From contig NC_051439.1 of NCBI RefSeq assembly GCF_001649575.2, forward strand, positions 15,745,705 to 15,809,704: a DNA stretch of 64,000 nt. Reading direction: 5' to 3'. Under the pieces are notes generated by a model. The model did not search any database. It was not told where the DNA came from and saw only the letters and a list, made by a program, of their open reading frames with translations. Numbering within the stretch: position 1 is the first letter of the stretch; each line of letters begins with the position of its first letter. This document shows, one piece after another, positions 53,901 to 61,589 of the stretch. The translations under genes and the position numbers were made by a program. This DNA is from Kryptolebias marmoratus. Taxonomy: Eukaryota > Chordata > Actinopteri > Cyprinodontiformes > Rivulidae.

Positions 53901-56900
53901 CTACTCGGGATCATTTTCTGATCAGCATTCTTATAGTTTAGAATTATTTCATAAACTCTTATGAAGAGAAGTCGTTTCAAATGTTCCCCGGTTGCAGGTT
54001 CTACTTTACCATCTTCATCCATGGAGAGATGTCGAATGATGACAGGTGTGGTGTAGGCTGGTCTGATGAGCGGCACCCCAGAGGGGGTCGCGTAGCCACA
54101 TGGCACAGGAACCGAGTATCCTGAAGTAACGCCAGGGGAGCCGGGGTGGACATCCTGGACCTCGCCCTCCCTTTCTTTTGGCTCCATTGGTGAGGAAGAG
54201 GAAGAGGAGGGTCCATGCTGCTGGTCCAGCTGCTGCAGCTGGATGGGAGTGATATCAATCACAGAGTAGGGGTTGACTTTACCCTGGGAGGAGGTCCTGA
54301 GGCACTCCCGAGGAGGGTCAGGGTCATTCATGGCTGCCTGTTGGCCTTCAGTGCCTAGTGAGGGAGAAAAGATACAGTTTTCAGTTTTCAGACTGTACAT
54401 ATTTTAGTTTGATTTCCCCTCTGATTGCATTTCTACCTTGTTTTAGGTTTAAAAGCATCACAATGAAAACACTGCGGCAAAGCATGATCATTCTGAATGA
54501 TATGTTTAATGAACATGAGCATATGGACTCTCCAATGTTTGAGCTTAACAATGACGAAAATTATTTAAATGTGTTTTGATCACAAAAGAGTAACAGCTGG
54601 AACATTGTAAAATCCTCTGCTACAATACTACAGGATGAATGAGGAAAGATAAAAAGCAGAGGCTAATCCTGCCTCCTGCTGCTGTCAGGACTTTCAGTGA
54701 TAAGAAGCAGATCATGTCCACCAGGCAGTTAGAGATACAAGGTGTCATAAGGAGGAGACAGCCCTTCTTTATGTCCAAACTTTAGCCTGAGCTGAAGAAC
54801 CGAATGGGAGCCAGATACTAAAAATACAGAATGCCAGGAGAATGTGAGGAATTTTCGATTACTGCCAAAACAGAAAACTGTACTGCATTTAAAAGGCACC
54901 ATTTACAACTAACCATTTTCTAAGCACAGATTTAGTGTGGACGACTCATCCCAAACAAAAAAGCTGACATGAGATCAAATACTCTCACTAAAGCCACAAG
55001 TAAAACGTCAACACTTTGGTTTACTAACCTGTACTTTTGGGATCTGTCTGTATGTCATAACCAAGAGGAGGAGGTGGAGATGGAGGTGGTGGTAAATCTG
55101 TTTCCCTGTCATTAGTCCCCTCAGCAACAGATGTCCCTCCGGCTTCTGTTGTTGCTCCACCTGCTGAGGAGGATCTGCTCGTCGCAGCTGTAGGGTCTGC
55201 TGACGATGAGGCTGTATTGGAGAAAGGTGCTGGAGGGTCCAAGATGCTGGGATAGCCTTCAGGGTGACTGGCCACAGAGCTGAGCTTGCTCTGATCCTCG
55301 CTGATGAGAACTTCAGGAGGTGGAAGTGCCTCGGGGATGTCATCACCGCTGTCGTCAAAATCAAAAGCTTCTCCCTCGTCTTCATCTTCAAATGGGTTGC
55401 TGTCTGCTAACACTAGATATGGAAGAGTCAGAGATGTCAGCTGAGGAATTAGATCCCTTCAATATCAACATTTTCATTGATTAAATTAATAAAAACAAAA
55501 TAGACAGTCTTGTAGTTTTTATATCAGCATTTTCAGATATTTTACAAGCGGTTCAAGTGAATATTACACAATAATAATTAAGGGTGGGCTGAGTTTTCTT
55601 ACAGAAAGTTTTACGTCAAGGATTAGCACCAAAAAAACAGAACATCAGCTGCTTTGCTTTATAGCAAAGACAGTTTAGTGTCAAAATACACATTACTGTA
55701 ACCTTCACAAAAAAGGCGTCACATCCACTTTAGAGCAATCACTTGGCAGCAGACAGGAAGGAAACAAGAAGTATTTTTCCAGTTTCCACTCTGCAATTAG
55801 GCCAAAGGGAAAAAAAAGTTTCAACTCCCTTCAGTGAAGAGTACAGCCTGGGCTTAAATGATTTCTCATGTGATGAAAAAAAAAAAGTGTGGGACCAACT
55901 GAGCCAAGAAACTAAGAGTTGGTTAAATGAGCTGGAACATACAAACTCATCTGTCAAATCAGCGGGATTCTTAATTTGGCTCCAAGAAGACTAACAACAG
56001 CATTGTGGGACTGATTTAGGGGTTCAGAAACAGACAAAGTCTTAAAAACATTTTCTCCAAATAGATCTACTTAAAATCTATGTTATGGTACACAATCATT
56101 TTAACAGAGCATGAACCAAACAGTATTTCACAATGTTTAATCCTTCAGCTCTTGCAAAAATATAAAGAGAAGCAACATTTTCTTTTGGGTCTCAGTAACT
56201 CCAGTGTTTGTCACATTGCTGCTCACAGATGCCACAGATTCTTCGGGGGCACATTTCACCACCAGAGCAGCTTAACTGTATTGACCTTCAGTCTAAAGTT
56301 TTATTTAAACTCTGTCACTAATATCCTGACTGCATCCCCAATGAAAACAGAAAATACCTCGCCAAATCAATTTCCTTTCCACCCCAAGAGAATGTGATAC
56401 TACACTGGTGGGTGTGCCGAAATAGCTCAGTTGGGAGAGCGTTAGACTGAAGATCTAAAGGTCCCTGGTTCAATCCTGGGTTTTGGCATTTTTAACCCGA
56501 CACAGAGAGGGTTTCCTCTGTCATAACAGTTGCTAATTTGTCTTTATAGCATTTAAAGCAATTGCGTGGTTAACAATATAACAGATACGTTTTTTAAAAT
56601 ACATTGCATCAGCAGTTATCAAGTAAATCTTAACTGAAAGAAACCCCAGGCAACAGAACAAAACCTTTGAAGTCGCCGATAGTAAAGCACACAGCTTTAA
56701 ATCACCACCATGTCTCCCTCAGGCTCTGACGGAGAGCTGTTCCACCTCTCTGTGTGAGAAAACGGTCTGGGACTAATGTTCCAGGTCAGCGTTGTGATTC
56801 CATTTCCAAATGCATCCATGACTGGCGGTGTGAGAAAAGAGAGGGGGCAAAGAGCAAACCTGGAAACTGAGATGTTATCAGTCTTTTCCCCTCCTGTGTA

Positions 56901-59110
56901 ACAATGAACTGCGTGGAGCGAAGTGATAAAGCACGGCTAGTTCACAGCCAGAAAGGCTCAAAAAGACTCAATAAAATTCAAATACAGAGGGATCAATAAT
57001 CATGTTAATATCATCGACAGAGAGCTAGAATGAAGCAGGTCTTGATCTAATTCGATTTTGCTTGGCTCTAATTCAAAGCTGACATTCAGTTGTGAATATA
57101 TCCAATGCCAGCCACATGAACTGTTCCCAGATTATATTTTATCTAATAGATCTTTTCTTTGTTTTCACCATTTTAAGTGCAGAAACCAGGGAAAGATCCA
57201 GAATGAAAAAATTTCAGCCTTAAATTACAAAATAATAATTTCAGGATGGAATATTTTATTTTAGCCACTTTGTTTCACTTATTTCGCATTAATCTTCACA
57301 CCACTACCACTCTTACTACTGACATTAATATTTATTGTAGACACCCTTCAGAGCACCACAGCCAGAAATAACCAAATACAGTTCAAACAGGTGAACAGAT
57401 TTTAAAAATACTAAAATCTAATTTAGATTAAAACTCCTCACAGCAGATGGCTGCTCCATAAATGGAATTAACGTTAAGTTACATAAAAAAAAAAAAGTCA
57501 TTAATGTTCAAAAGCACAAGATTCAAACTTGGTCATATATGCAACGTTCATTTATTAACAGGTTTTAAGAGAGTAGTGCGGAACCTCCCTTCCTCCTGAA
57601 CAGCCTACGTAGCAGGAAGAAAATCATCTCCATATTTTGTTCTGATGACAAAGCAGCAATTTGGAGCCACAAGATCTGCAAACTGTTTAGCACTTTATGT
57701 TCTAAAGATTAGAACATGTGCGAATTGCAGCAAACTCAGAGCTGAAATGCTCTTTTAGCTCCTTGAAAAATGTTCCAGGTTGTCTATGTTCTGGGTGCTG
57801 TTGGGTAAAAAAAAAAAGCACCTTATATTAGTGGAAAAATGACAGAGAGCGGGCTGTATAGGTGTATGTGCATCCAGCTTAATCATAAACCATGTTGGAA
57901 GTTGATCTTATAGTGCAAGTACATACATGACTACAGCAACAAAAACAGGAATAACTCATGTGAGGAGCTTCCAGTTTTTCTAATCCCCCCCAATGCTAAA
58001 CTGAAATAAAAAGCATCACTTTTGGGGATTTCTGTCTGTATTCTTAATCTGGTGGGAATGTGAGGAACAAGATCAGACTGAAGGATGCAAATGTGACCCA
58101 GAGACTAGAGGAGGTACCCATTGTCAATTCATAACGACAGTGAGAATTCTGTTCAGAAGGCTTATCTCCACTGTGCTCTATAATGATCTGCTGAAATGAG
58201 TCACCGGGTTACAATCCGCTCCTGTAAGCCACCCCTGGCAACAAAGCAAGTGACTGACCAGCTGGAGACGAAGCATTTTGTTGTCCCCAGAAGCTGTGTG
58301 TGTGTGTAAGCACATCTGTGTGTGTTTGCATGCGAGCTTCTGCAGCAGTATACAGCCTGGTATTGAGGCACACTGGCTGGAATTCACAGTAGCGCAGCAC
58401 ATTTTAGCCTTCTTATTCTCTTCGTTCATCTGCCCACACACTTCACAGTGGCAGAGAGGAATCTGTTGTTTACTCAGACTGTCCAGCTTTAACAGACCCT
58501 CCTGGAAATGATCGGCCACGCAACAATCCACAGCAGCCAGTACATAAATCTAACGGGACGCGTTTTAAACAACAACAACAACAACAGTGTCTCAATTTAA
58601 AAAAACTTTTTTAAGTTTTTAGTGGATAATGAAACATTCTCCTGTGAACAATTACACTTAGCTGTAACTGACCATTTGTTTTTTCCTTTTTAATTTAAAT
58701 AAAAAGCATATAAAACAAAGATCATCAAAAAACTAAGTAAAAATCATATAATTTACAAGCTCTTAACATTATTTGCAAATTTCAACAATTAACTAAAATT
58801 AACAAGCTAAGAACAAAGGTACTGCTGGCACAGTTCATAAGAAAACACAAAACAGGAGTGCTATTTACTCACATTGTTTGGAATTAAGGGAGTGTGTTTC
58901 TAGTTTTTTTTTTTGTATTGGGTACAAATATACGACACCATGACTCAAGAATTTGGTGTTATTAGCACCACTCTCTAACCAACACAGCTAACCAGCTTCG
59001 TCCCACATGTCTGCTTGATGTAAAAGGAAATATATATGTTACATCTGGATGATAAAAGTTTTGTTGACTTTACTTTCAGGAGGAGGGGGAGGAAAGTCTT
59101 CCATGTCCAT
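26413..59110 (-). CDS. arhgef10: arhgef10, Rho guanine-nucleotide exchange factor 10 (whole coding span, 28 coding exons)
   Basis: Encodes a Rho-family exchange factor, known in vertebrates to act on RhoA/B/C and linked to nerve conduction and vesicle transport. I assembled it by hand from splice sites: 28 coding exons, 4323 nt, 1440 residues plus stop, with every intron phase compatible. Order: acidic N-terminus; two I-Y-D-D-V motifs (about 300-304 and 319-323); coiled-coil-like charged region (377-452); DH domain (about 485-675); PH-like domain split by an insertion (about 703-928); propeller-like C-terminal region (about 960-1275); Ser-rich tail ending WQIPLLNM. Exon after exon matches the human ARHGEF10 sequence I remember, and total length is similar. 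The start is the ATG at 59110: in-frame TGA upstream, A at -3 and G at +4. At least one 5' non-coding exon must lie above 59168. The coding span is about 33 kb. Identity is secure; the ends of the transcript are not. Confidence 0.97.
27849..27971 (-). CDS. arhgef10: arhgef10 coding exon 27
   Basis: Residues 1234-1274: [20 protein letters not shown] then [10 protein letters not shown], final propeller strands. Acceptor CTTCAG|GGAAC, donor ACAG|GTAATA. Intron upstream is 5.1 kb. Confidence 0.95.
27972..33047 (-). other. arhgef10: arhgef10 intron between coding exons 26 and 27
   Basis: 5.1-kb intron. It holds AC microsatellites (28905, about 31111) and otherwise unique AT-rich DNA; no nested gene seen. 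Confidence 0.8.
28905..28924. repeat. (AC)10 microsatellite
   Basis: Uninterrupted AC run in the 5.1-kb arhgef10 intron between coding exons 26 and 27. Confidence 0.9.
33048..33222 (-). CDS. arhgef10: arhgef10 coding exon 26
   Basis: Residues 1176-1233: [40 protein letters not shown], and [13 protein letters not shown]. Strongly conserved propeller strands. Donor CCTG|GTAAGA. Confidence 0.96.
33223..34847 (-). other. arhgef10: arhgef10 intron between coding exons 25 and 26
   Basis: 1.6-kb intron. The part at about 34300-34580 is higher in complexity (GCTAACAGGCAGGTGG, CCCAAACCGGGCCAGG, TGGAATATTATATTCCA) and may be a regulatory element; the rest is plain. Confidence 0.6.
34848..34990 (-). 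CDS. arhgef10: arhgef10 coding exon 25
   Basis: Residues 1128-1175: [20 protein letters not shown] then [12 protein letters not shown], propeller strands. Acceptor TTTCAG|ATGG, donor GAG|GTATGA, phase 0 out. Confidence 0.95.
36649..36898. other. Assembly gap (250 N)
   Basis: Run of N in the arhgef10 intron between coding exons 24 and 25. The upstream edge is GC-richer, repetitive-looking DNA with GGCGGGT motifs; the downstream edge is a hairpin. No coding exon is missing, because the phases of the flanking exons agree. Confidence 0.99.
36899..36944. repeat. Imperfect inverted repeat at the gap edge
   Basis: GGGGGAACTAATAATTTCAG, loop ACGG, CTGAAATATTTGGTTCCCCC: a hairpin of about 18-20 bp with a few mismatches, starting at the first base after the N run. 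Confidence 0.75.
38649..38806 (-). CDS. arhgef10: arhgef10 coding exon 24
   Basis: Residues 1075-1127: [20 protein letters not shown], then [20 protein letters not shown], propeller strands. Acceptor TTCAG|CATC, donor CAAG|GTGTGT, phase 1 out. Confidence 0.95.
39109..39335 (-). CDS. arhgef10: arhgef10 coding exon 23
   Basis: Residues 1000-1074: [31 protein letters not shown], a divergent linker, and [11 protein letters not shown], a WD-like strand set. Acceptor TGTTCAG, donor CAG|GTACAG, phase 2 out. Confidence 0.95.
39511..39597 (-). CDS. arhgef10: arhgef10 coding exon 22
   Basis: Residues 971-999: [20 protein letters not shown] then GHGCVW. First blade-like segment of the C-terminal propeller region. 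29 codons, phase 0 to 0, donor TGG|GTGAGA. Confidence 0.93.
40736..40840 (+). mobile_element. tRNA-derived SINE-like element
   Basis: Has a tRNA-like promoter head: a GCGCGTGCTCCCATA block and a degenerate B box TTTGAGTCCAACC, followed by a C/T-rich tail (CACTCTCTCC). The layout resembles teleost SINEs with a GCGCAGTGGGTAGCGC-type head. The family is not assigned. Confidence 0.5.
40866..40943 (-). pseudogene. Decayed tRNA-Ile-like copy, probably SINE-related
   Basis: The D-arm GGTTAGCTCAGTTGGTTAGA is perfect for tRNA-Ile. The anticodon arm is broken (GGTAATAAAAGG). The T-arm GTGGGTTTGATACCCAC still pairs, with a B box changed from GGTTCGA to GGTTTGA. In an arhgef10 intron, tail to tail with the SINE-like element at 40736-40840. 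Confidence 0.6.
41406..41527 (-). CDS. arhgef10: arhgef10 coding exon 21
   Basis: Residues 930-970: [20 protein letters not shown] and [11 protein letters not shown], linking PH to the propeller-like region. Acceptor AATCAG|AGG, donor AAG|GTAAAG. Confidence 0.95.
41848..41948 (-). CDS. arhgef10: arhgef10 coding exon 20 (PH C-terminal helix)
   Basis: Residues 896-929, including [20 protein letters not shown] and NLQMAKLAL, the closing helix of the PH-like domain. Acceptor TTTGGCAG, donor CTAG|GTACAG. Confidence 0.95.
42800..42927 (-). CDS. arhgef10: arhgef10 coding exon 19
   Basis: Residues 854-895: [20 protein letters not shown] and [12 protein letters not shown]. Acceptor TGCGCAG; donor CAA|GTCTGT is weak but fixed by phase 2 and by the match to human (KQDKSGRPT aligned with KQDKMGKPT). 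Confidence 0.93.
42928..43974 (-). other. arhgef10: arhgef10 intron between coding exons 18 and 19
   Basis: 1.0-kb intron, AT-rich. I see nothing in it beyond short spurious ORFs. Confidence 0.75.
43975..44090 (-). CDS. arhgef10: arhgef10 coding exon 18
   Basis: Residues 815-853: [20 protein letters not shown] then a helical segment ending NLKGNYQ. It belongs to the insertion within the PH-like region. Acceptor TTTGTAG, donor CAG|GTACTG. Confidence 0.95.
44091..47289 (-). other. arhgef10: arhgef10 intron between coding exons 17 and 18
   Basis: 3.2-kb intron with the 17-bp E-box tandem repeat near its 3' end and an enhancer-like stretch at about 45200-45800; no nested gene seen. Confidence 0.7.
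44171..44221. repeat. Tandem repeat, 17-bp unit x3, each with an E-box
   Basis: TTCAGCAGCTGTTTAAA three times in exact tandem; each unit has the E-box CAGCTG. Lies in an arhgef10 intron 80 nt upstream of coding exon 18. Confidence 0.9.
47290..47480 (-). CDS. arhgef10: arhgef10 coding exon 17 (PH-like domain, Gly-Ser repeat)
   Basis: Residues 751-814. Opens with a Gly-Ser alternation (about [11 protein letters not shown]) where human has an unrelated linker, then [20 protein letters not shown], a PH strand pair. The donor GTACGA is weak but phase requires it: it joins to make [12 protein letters not shown], as in human. Confidence 0.92.
47728..47873 (-). CDS. arhgef10: arhgef10 coding exon 16 (PH-like domain start)
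   Basis: Residues 703-750: [19 protein letters not shown] and [14 protein letters not shown] give the first strands of a PH-like fold. Donor CCG|GTAGGG, phase 2 out. Confidence 0.95.
48471..48641 (-). CDS. arhgef10: arhgef10 coding exon 15 (end of DH domain)
   Basis: Residues 646-702, [20 protein letters not shown] then the long helix [19 protein letters not shown] that closes the DH domain and links to the PH domain. Donor AAG|GTCTGC. Confidence 0.96.
49045..49137 (-). CDS. arhgef10: arhgef10 coding exon 14 (DH core helix)
   Basis: Residues 615-645. Contains [17 protein letters not shown], the most conserved DH helix (usual form L-x-x-P-x-Q-R-x-x-x-Y-x-L-L-L; here F replaces the usual Tyr, as I recall in human ARHGEF10 too). 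Donor CAG|GTATGA. Confidence 0.96.
49380..49496 (-). CDS. arhgef10: arhgef10 coding exon 13 (DH domain)
   Basis: Residues 576-614, [20 protein letters not shown] and on to GFLEFLK; a typical DH 'Y..Y..N' helix. Phase 0 to 0. Confidence 0.96.
49679..49858 (-). CDS. arhgef10: arhgef10 coding exon 12 (DH domain)
   Basis: Residues 516-575, [11 protein letters not shown] through [10 protein letters not shown]: central DH helices. Exactly 60 codons, acceptor TTTGTCAG, donor TCG|GTAAGC. Confidence 0.96.
49939..50016 (-). CDS. arhgef10: arhgef10 coding exon 11 (DH domain start)
   Basis: Residues 490-515, [20 protein letters not shown] and on to RILE. This is the first conserved helix of the Dbl-homology fold, with the E-S-E-K-N-Y signature that contacts the GTPase. 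Phase 0 to 0. Confidence 0.96.
50120..50229 (-). CDS. arhgef10: arhgef10 coding exon 10 (leads into DH domain)
   Basis: Residues 453-489. Contains [20 protein letters not shown] and ends in a QQQ run directly before the DH domain. Acceptor TTTTTTAG|AGAG, donor CAG|GTAATG. Confidence 0.95.
50360..50471 (-). CDS. arhgef10: arhgef10 coding exon 9
   Basis: Residues 416-452, [20 protein letters not shown] then a basic [11 protein letters not shown] segment. Donor CAGG|GTAAGT, phase 1 out. Strong match to the remembered human sequence. Confidence 0.95.
50954..51070 (-). CDS. arhgef10: arhgef10 coding exon 8 (coiled-coil region)
   Basis: Residues 377-415, starting [20 protein letters not shown]; charged heptad-like pattern predicts helix or coiled coil. 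Exactly 39 codons, phase 0 to 0, acceptor TTTAG, donor AAG|GTAAAT. Confidence 0.96.
51071..51858 (-). other. arhgef10: arhgef10 intron between coding exons 7 and 8
   Basis: 0.8-kb AT-rich intron in which I see no features. Confidence 0.75.
51859..52046 (-). CDS. arhgef10: arhgef10 coding exon 7 (second IYDDV motif)
   Basis: Residues 314-376. Begins [15 protein letters not shown], then a Ser-rich [13 protein letters not shown] block conserved with human, and ends [12 protein letters not shown]. Acceptor CTCAG|ATCC, donor CAT|GTGAGT, phase 0 out. Confidence 0.95.
52452..52508 (-). CDS. arhgef10: arhgef10 coding exon 6 (first IYDDV motif)
   Basis: Residues 295-313, [19 protein letters not shown], carrying the first of two acidic-tyrosine IYDDV motifs. 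Donor is the unusual GTTCGT; phases match both neighbours. Confidence 0.94.
52802..52881 (-). CDS. arhgef10: arhgef10 coding exon 5
   Basis: Residues 268-294, including [19 protein letters not shown], nearly identical to the human protein at this place. Acceptor TTTCAG|TGAGG, donor GAAA|GTAAGG, phase 2 in and phase 1 out. Confidence 0.95.
53045..53081 (-). CDS. arhgef10: arhgef10 coding exon 4 (37-nt microexon)
   Basis: A 37-nt exon between TTTCAG and GTGCGT, encoding [12 protein letters not shown] with a codon split at each end (residues 256-267). It is needed to reconcile phase 1 of the exon upstream with phase 2 of the exon downstream. It was found only by that phase logic and its splice sites, so it is less certain than its neighbours. 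Confidence 0.78.
54010..54354 (-). CDS. arhgef10: arhgef10 coding exon 3
   Basis: Residues 141-255. Contains the conserved [12 protein letters not shown] block and [20 protein letters not shown], both characteristic of ARHGEF10, separated by a Ser-rich linker. Acceptor CTAG|GCAC, donor GATG|GTAAAG, phase 1 in and out. Confidence 0.94.
55029..55412 (-). CDS. arhgef10: arhgef10 coding exon 2
   Basis: Residues 13-140: acidic stretch ([20 protein letters not shown]), then Ser/Pro/Thr-rich low complexity with a polyproline run. The acidic part matches the human N-terminus. Acceptor CTAG|TGTTAG; an alternative in-frame acceptor six bases on would drop two residues. Donor CAG|GTTAGT, phase 1. Confidence 0.92.
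56416..56488 (+). tRNA. tRNA-Phe (anticodon GAA)
   Basis: A 73-nt cloverleaf. Acceptor arm GCCGAAA pairs with TTTTGGC (one G-T wobble); D-arm TAGCTCAGTTGGGAGAGC; anticodon loop ACTGAAGAT with GAA; T-arm CCTGG-TTCAATC-CTGGG with two wobble pairs. Internal A and B boxes are present, and a T5 pol III terminator (56489-56493) follows at once. No intron. It lies in the arhgef10 intron between coding exons 1 and 2, on the opposite strand to the host. Relative to the vertebrate tRNA-Phe I remember there are two C-to-T changes, both at CpG sites, so reduced function is possible. Confidence 0.9.
56489..56493 (+). terminator. Pol III terminator of the tRNA-Phe gene
   Basis: TTTTT directly after the discriminator base A, as expected for RNA polymerase III termination. 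Confidence 0.8.
58922..58998 (-). pseudogene. Decayed tRNA-Ile (AAT)-like copy
   Basis: Reads GGTTAGCTGTGTTGGTTAGA for the D-arm and TGGTGCTAATAACACCA for the anticodon arm, nearly identical to vertebrate tRNA-Ile(AAT), but the T-arm (TTCTTGAGTCATGG) has lost the B-box consensus. It is either a pseudogene or the head of a tRNA-Ile-derived SINE. It sits about 75 nt past the donor of arhgef10 coding exon 1. Confidence 0.65.
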
Positions 59111-59168
59111 GTTTGCTTCTCCTCTCCTGAACAAGCTCTTAGGGGATCAACTTCGGCAGCACACATTC
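59074..59168 (-). CDS. arhgef10: arhgef10 coding exon 1 (5' UTR plus start codon)
   Basis: Acceptor after a good pyrimidine tract (AG at 59170-59169), 58 nt of 5' UTR with an in-frame TGA, then ATG at 59110 and residues 1-12 ([12 protein letters not shown]) plus one base of codon 13. Donor is AAA|GTAAAG, phase 1. The human protein has a comparable short Met-Asp, proline-rich start. A second in-frame ATG at 59104 could also be used. Confidence 0.82.
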
Positions 59169-59469
59169 CTAAAAAGCAAAGAGACAAAATGTCAATAAAA
59201 GTCAAACATGCATGTTGCCAAACACAATATTTCCTAACCAATTTGTCAAAGAAAAAGCAAGTTAAGAATTTCTGGCTCATCATATGCAATCAGAACGTCA
59301 ACAAAGCCTGGCCACACCTATATTCCTAATTTATGACATTAACAAACAACGTGAGAGCATTGGTATTTGGTCACGGCCTGGTACCTTTTATGTCAAAATC
59401 ATATCCTGAATCAGAGCTGAATCAAACAAATGAAGTGAATAGAAACAAAGAAGCTCTCTTATCTTGATC

Positions 59470-59960
59470 CTGGGGACTAAAGCTTGTGTTTAAGCAGACA
59501 TAACAGTTTCATGAGCTAATTGCAAATATTTTTAATCTCATGAGTATAAATAAGCTTGGCCATCATTTTAATTAATGCCTGTGGAGTGACCATTAAATAA
59601 ACTAGCTTGTTGGGGGCTAAGACAAATTTTATTCACCAACTCAAAACAAGTTAATAATAACCATGCATCCCTCTTTTATTTTGTTCAACTTCATCATAAT
59701 TAGCTAATTTACTACAGGCCTGGAATCAGTTAATGTTTTGCAAGTTGATTCATATCCACGTTAAAAATGCAATGCAGACTGGCCAATTAAACACAGCTAA
59801 AGGCAACAATTATCTGTTTGTTCAAGATCAGAAAAGGTCTGTTATCATGTTTGATTAACAAAAGGCCACTTTATGCCTCAAGCTGTGAAAAATACATTAA
59901 AATGATCCCAAACTGCAGCATTTTTTATTCTGTAGATTTTCCTAAAGAACAATAATCTAC
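59470..59960. promoter_or_regulatory. CNE-like block upstream of arhgef10 coding exon 1
   Basis: About 0.5 kb of high-complexity AT-rich DNA with CATAATTAGCTAATT, TTTTAATTAATGCCT and CAATTAAACACAGC; no ORF and no repeat signature. Could be an intronic enhancer. Confidence 0.3.
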
Positions 59961-61589
59961 TAACATTCTTGACTTTTGGCTCCTTAAATAAAGCCTGTAT
60001 CATATGTTGACTTCATTGCAAGCACCTATTTAGACCTAAGGAAATACCATCAGCATGCTGAGGCAGGACAGCCCTTTGGTCCTGCATGGGCACGAGTTAA
60101 ATCACATTCCTGGTTTTGTTTCCTGACGTACAACACATATCAACAGGTGACAGTTTCTGTCAAATGTCTCCCTTAAAAAAAAAGCTGTGCTATTTCCAGA
60201 CCCCTTCAGCTTGTTAATAATGTCATGACATCATGCTGTATCATAAAGCAGCCATTGTTATAATATGTAGGAGCTCTGCTCTATCCATACAACCTTACTT
60301 CAATACAAGAAACAAGGATACAGTCAGTCTGTCTATATCTAAGACAGATTCACACCACAGAAGTGCAGCGAACAAGAACGACAACTCATCCTGAGACTCA
60401 AAGATTGTTTTGTCTAGGAATAATGTGAAATCCTTTGCCTCTTTGTCCTCTATCCTACTCATGTGGCTCGATGCCAGACCAGAGGACAGTGAACATACAG
60501 GGCCAGTGTCTAGTGAGTACAGTGGAGCTAACAGATAATGCTAACAGAAACAGGTTGAGTATACAGGTTGAGTACACACAAGATATTTCCCTGCACAATA
60601 ATGGAGACAAATCCCCAGAGACAGACGGGAGCAGCTACTTTTCATTGTCATACAATTGTGCAATTGACAATGACTCCATCTTTATATAACACACTTTAAA
60701 AAACTTAAAAAGAATGGTGATATATATAGCAAGGTAGCACCATGACAGAGTTTTGAAGTGAAAACAACCTATAGGAGCTTCAAAGGGTGTATCATCTTTC
60801 CCTTTCCTTTCCAAACCACTGAGATTTAGGGCAGCAGGTAAGAGAATGAAGAGCGCAGAATGGAAGTAACAGAACAGCATACCTACTACTTCTTTTACTT
60901 GCTATTGAGGAAAAACAGAACGAACCATTCCCTAAATTACATCCTGCAGAGCTCGTGTTATGATGTGACTTCAAGTGTAGTGAATACCAAACTGTCACCT
61001 GTCTCATTCCAAGCCAACTCAACAAAAGCATTCCTTACATGTGTGGCCTGTCAGTGCAGGATTGTAAACAGTAACACATGTAAACTGTGTAACAGCTGAG
61101 TAAATGACAAACTCTACCCAACGGGGCAAGAGTAGCCACCATAATTAATTCATAAACCCTCTGCTCATATCCTGAGCGTTTAATTAAAAAGGTACCATAT
61201 CACAGTCTAATCTGAGAGCAACGACTGAGGACAAAAAAAAGAAAGAGATCAGAAAGGTAAAGTCATCCTCAGACTCAGCTGAGCATGTCCCTACAAGCTC
61301 TGAAGTCTGAGCTGTTATGCAGAGAGGAAAACACGCATCTGTCTTGATGGTGTAACACATTTGAGTATGTTAAAGAACAAACTAAAAAGGTATGAATAGT
61401 ATTTACTCAAAACAAACTACAAACTGCTCCTAATGTCAAGTCTACAACCATCTAATGGACCAAACAGAACCAAATCGATGCAAACTTGTTCAAGAATTCT
61501 CCATATCCGTCTAATATTTCAAGGAAGATTTTATTTTTTGTTTTCTGGAAACACATTAAAATAGATAACAAATCACATAACACTGATGT

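Larger units (their letters stand above)
55413..59073 (-). other. arhgef10: arhgef10 intron between coding exons 1 and 2
   Basis: 3.7-kb intron that hosts the antisense tRNA-Phe gene and a tRNA-Ile-like copy. A short TG-type microsatellite lies at about 58296-58323; otherwise unremarkable. Confidence 0.8.
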
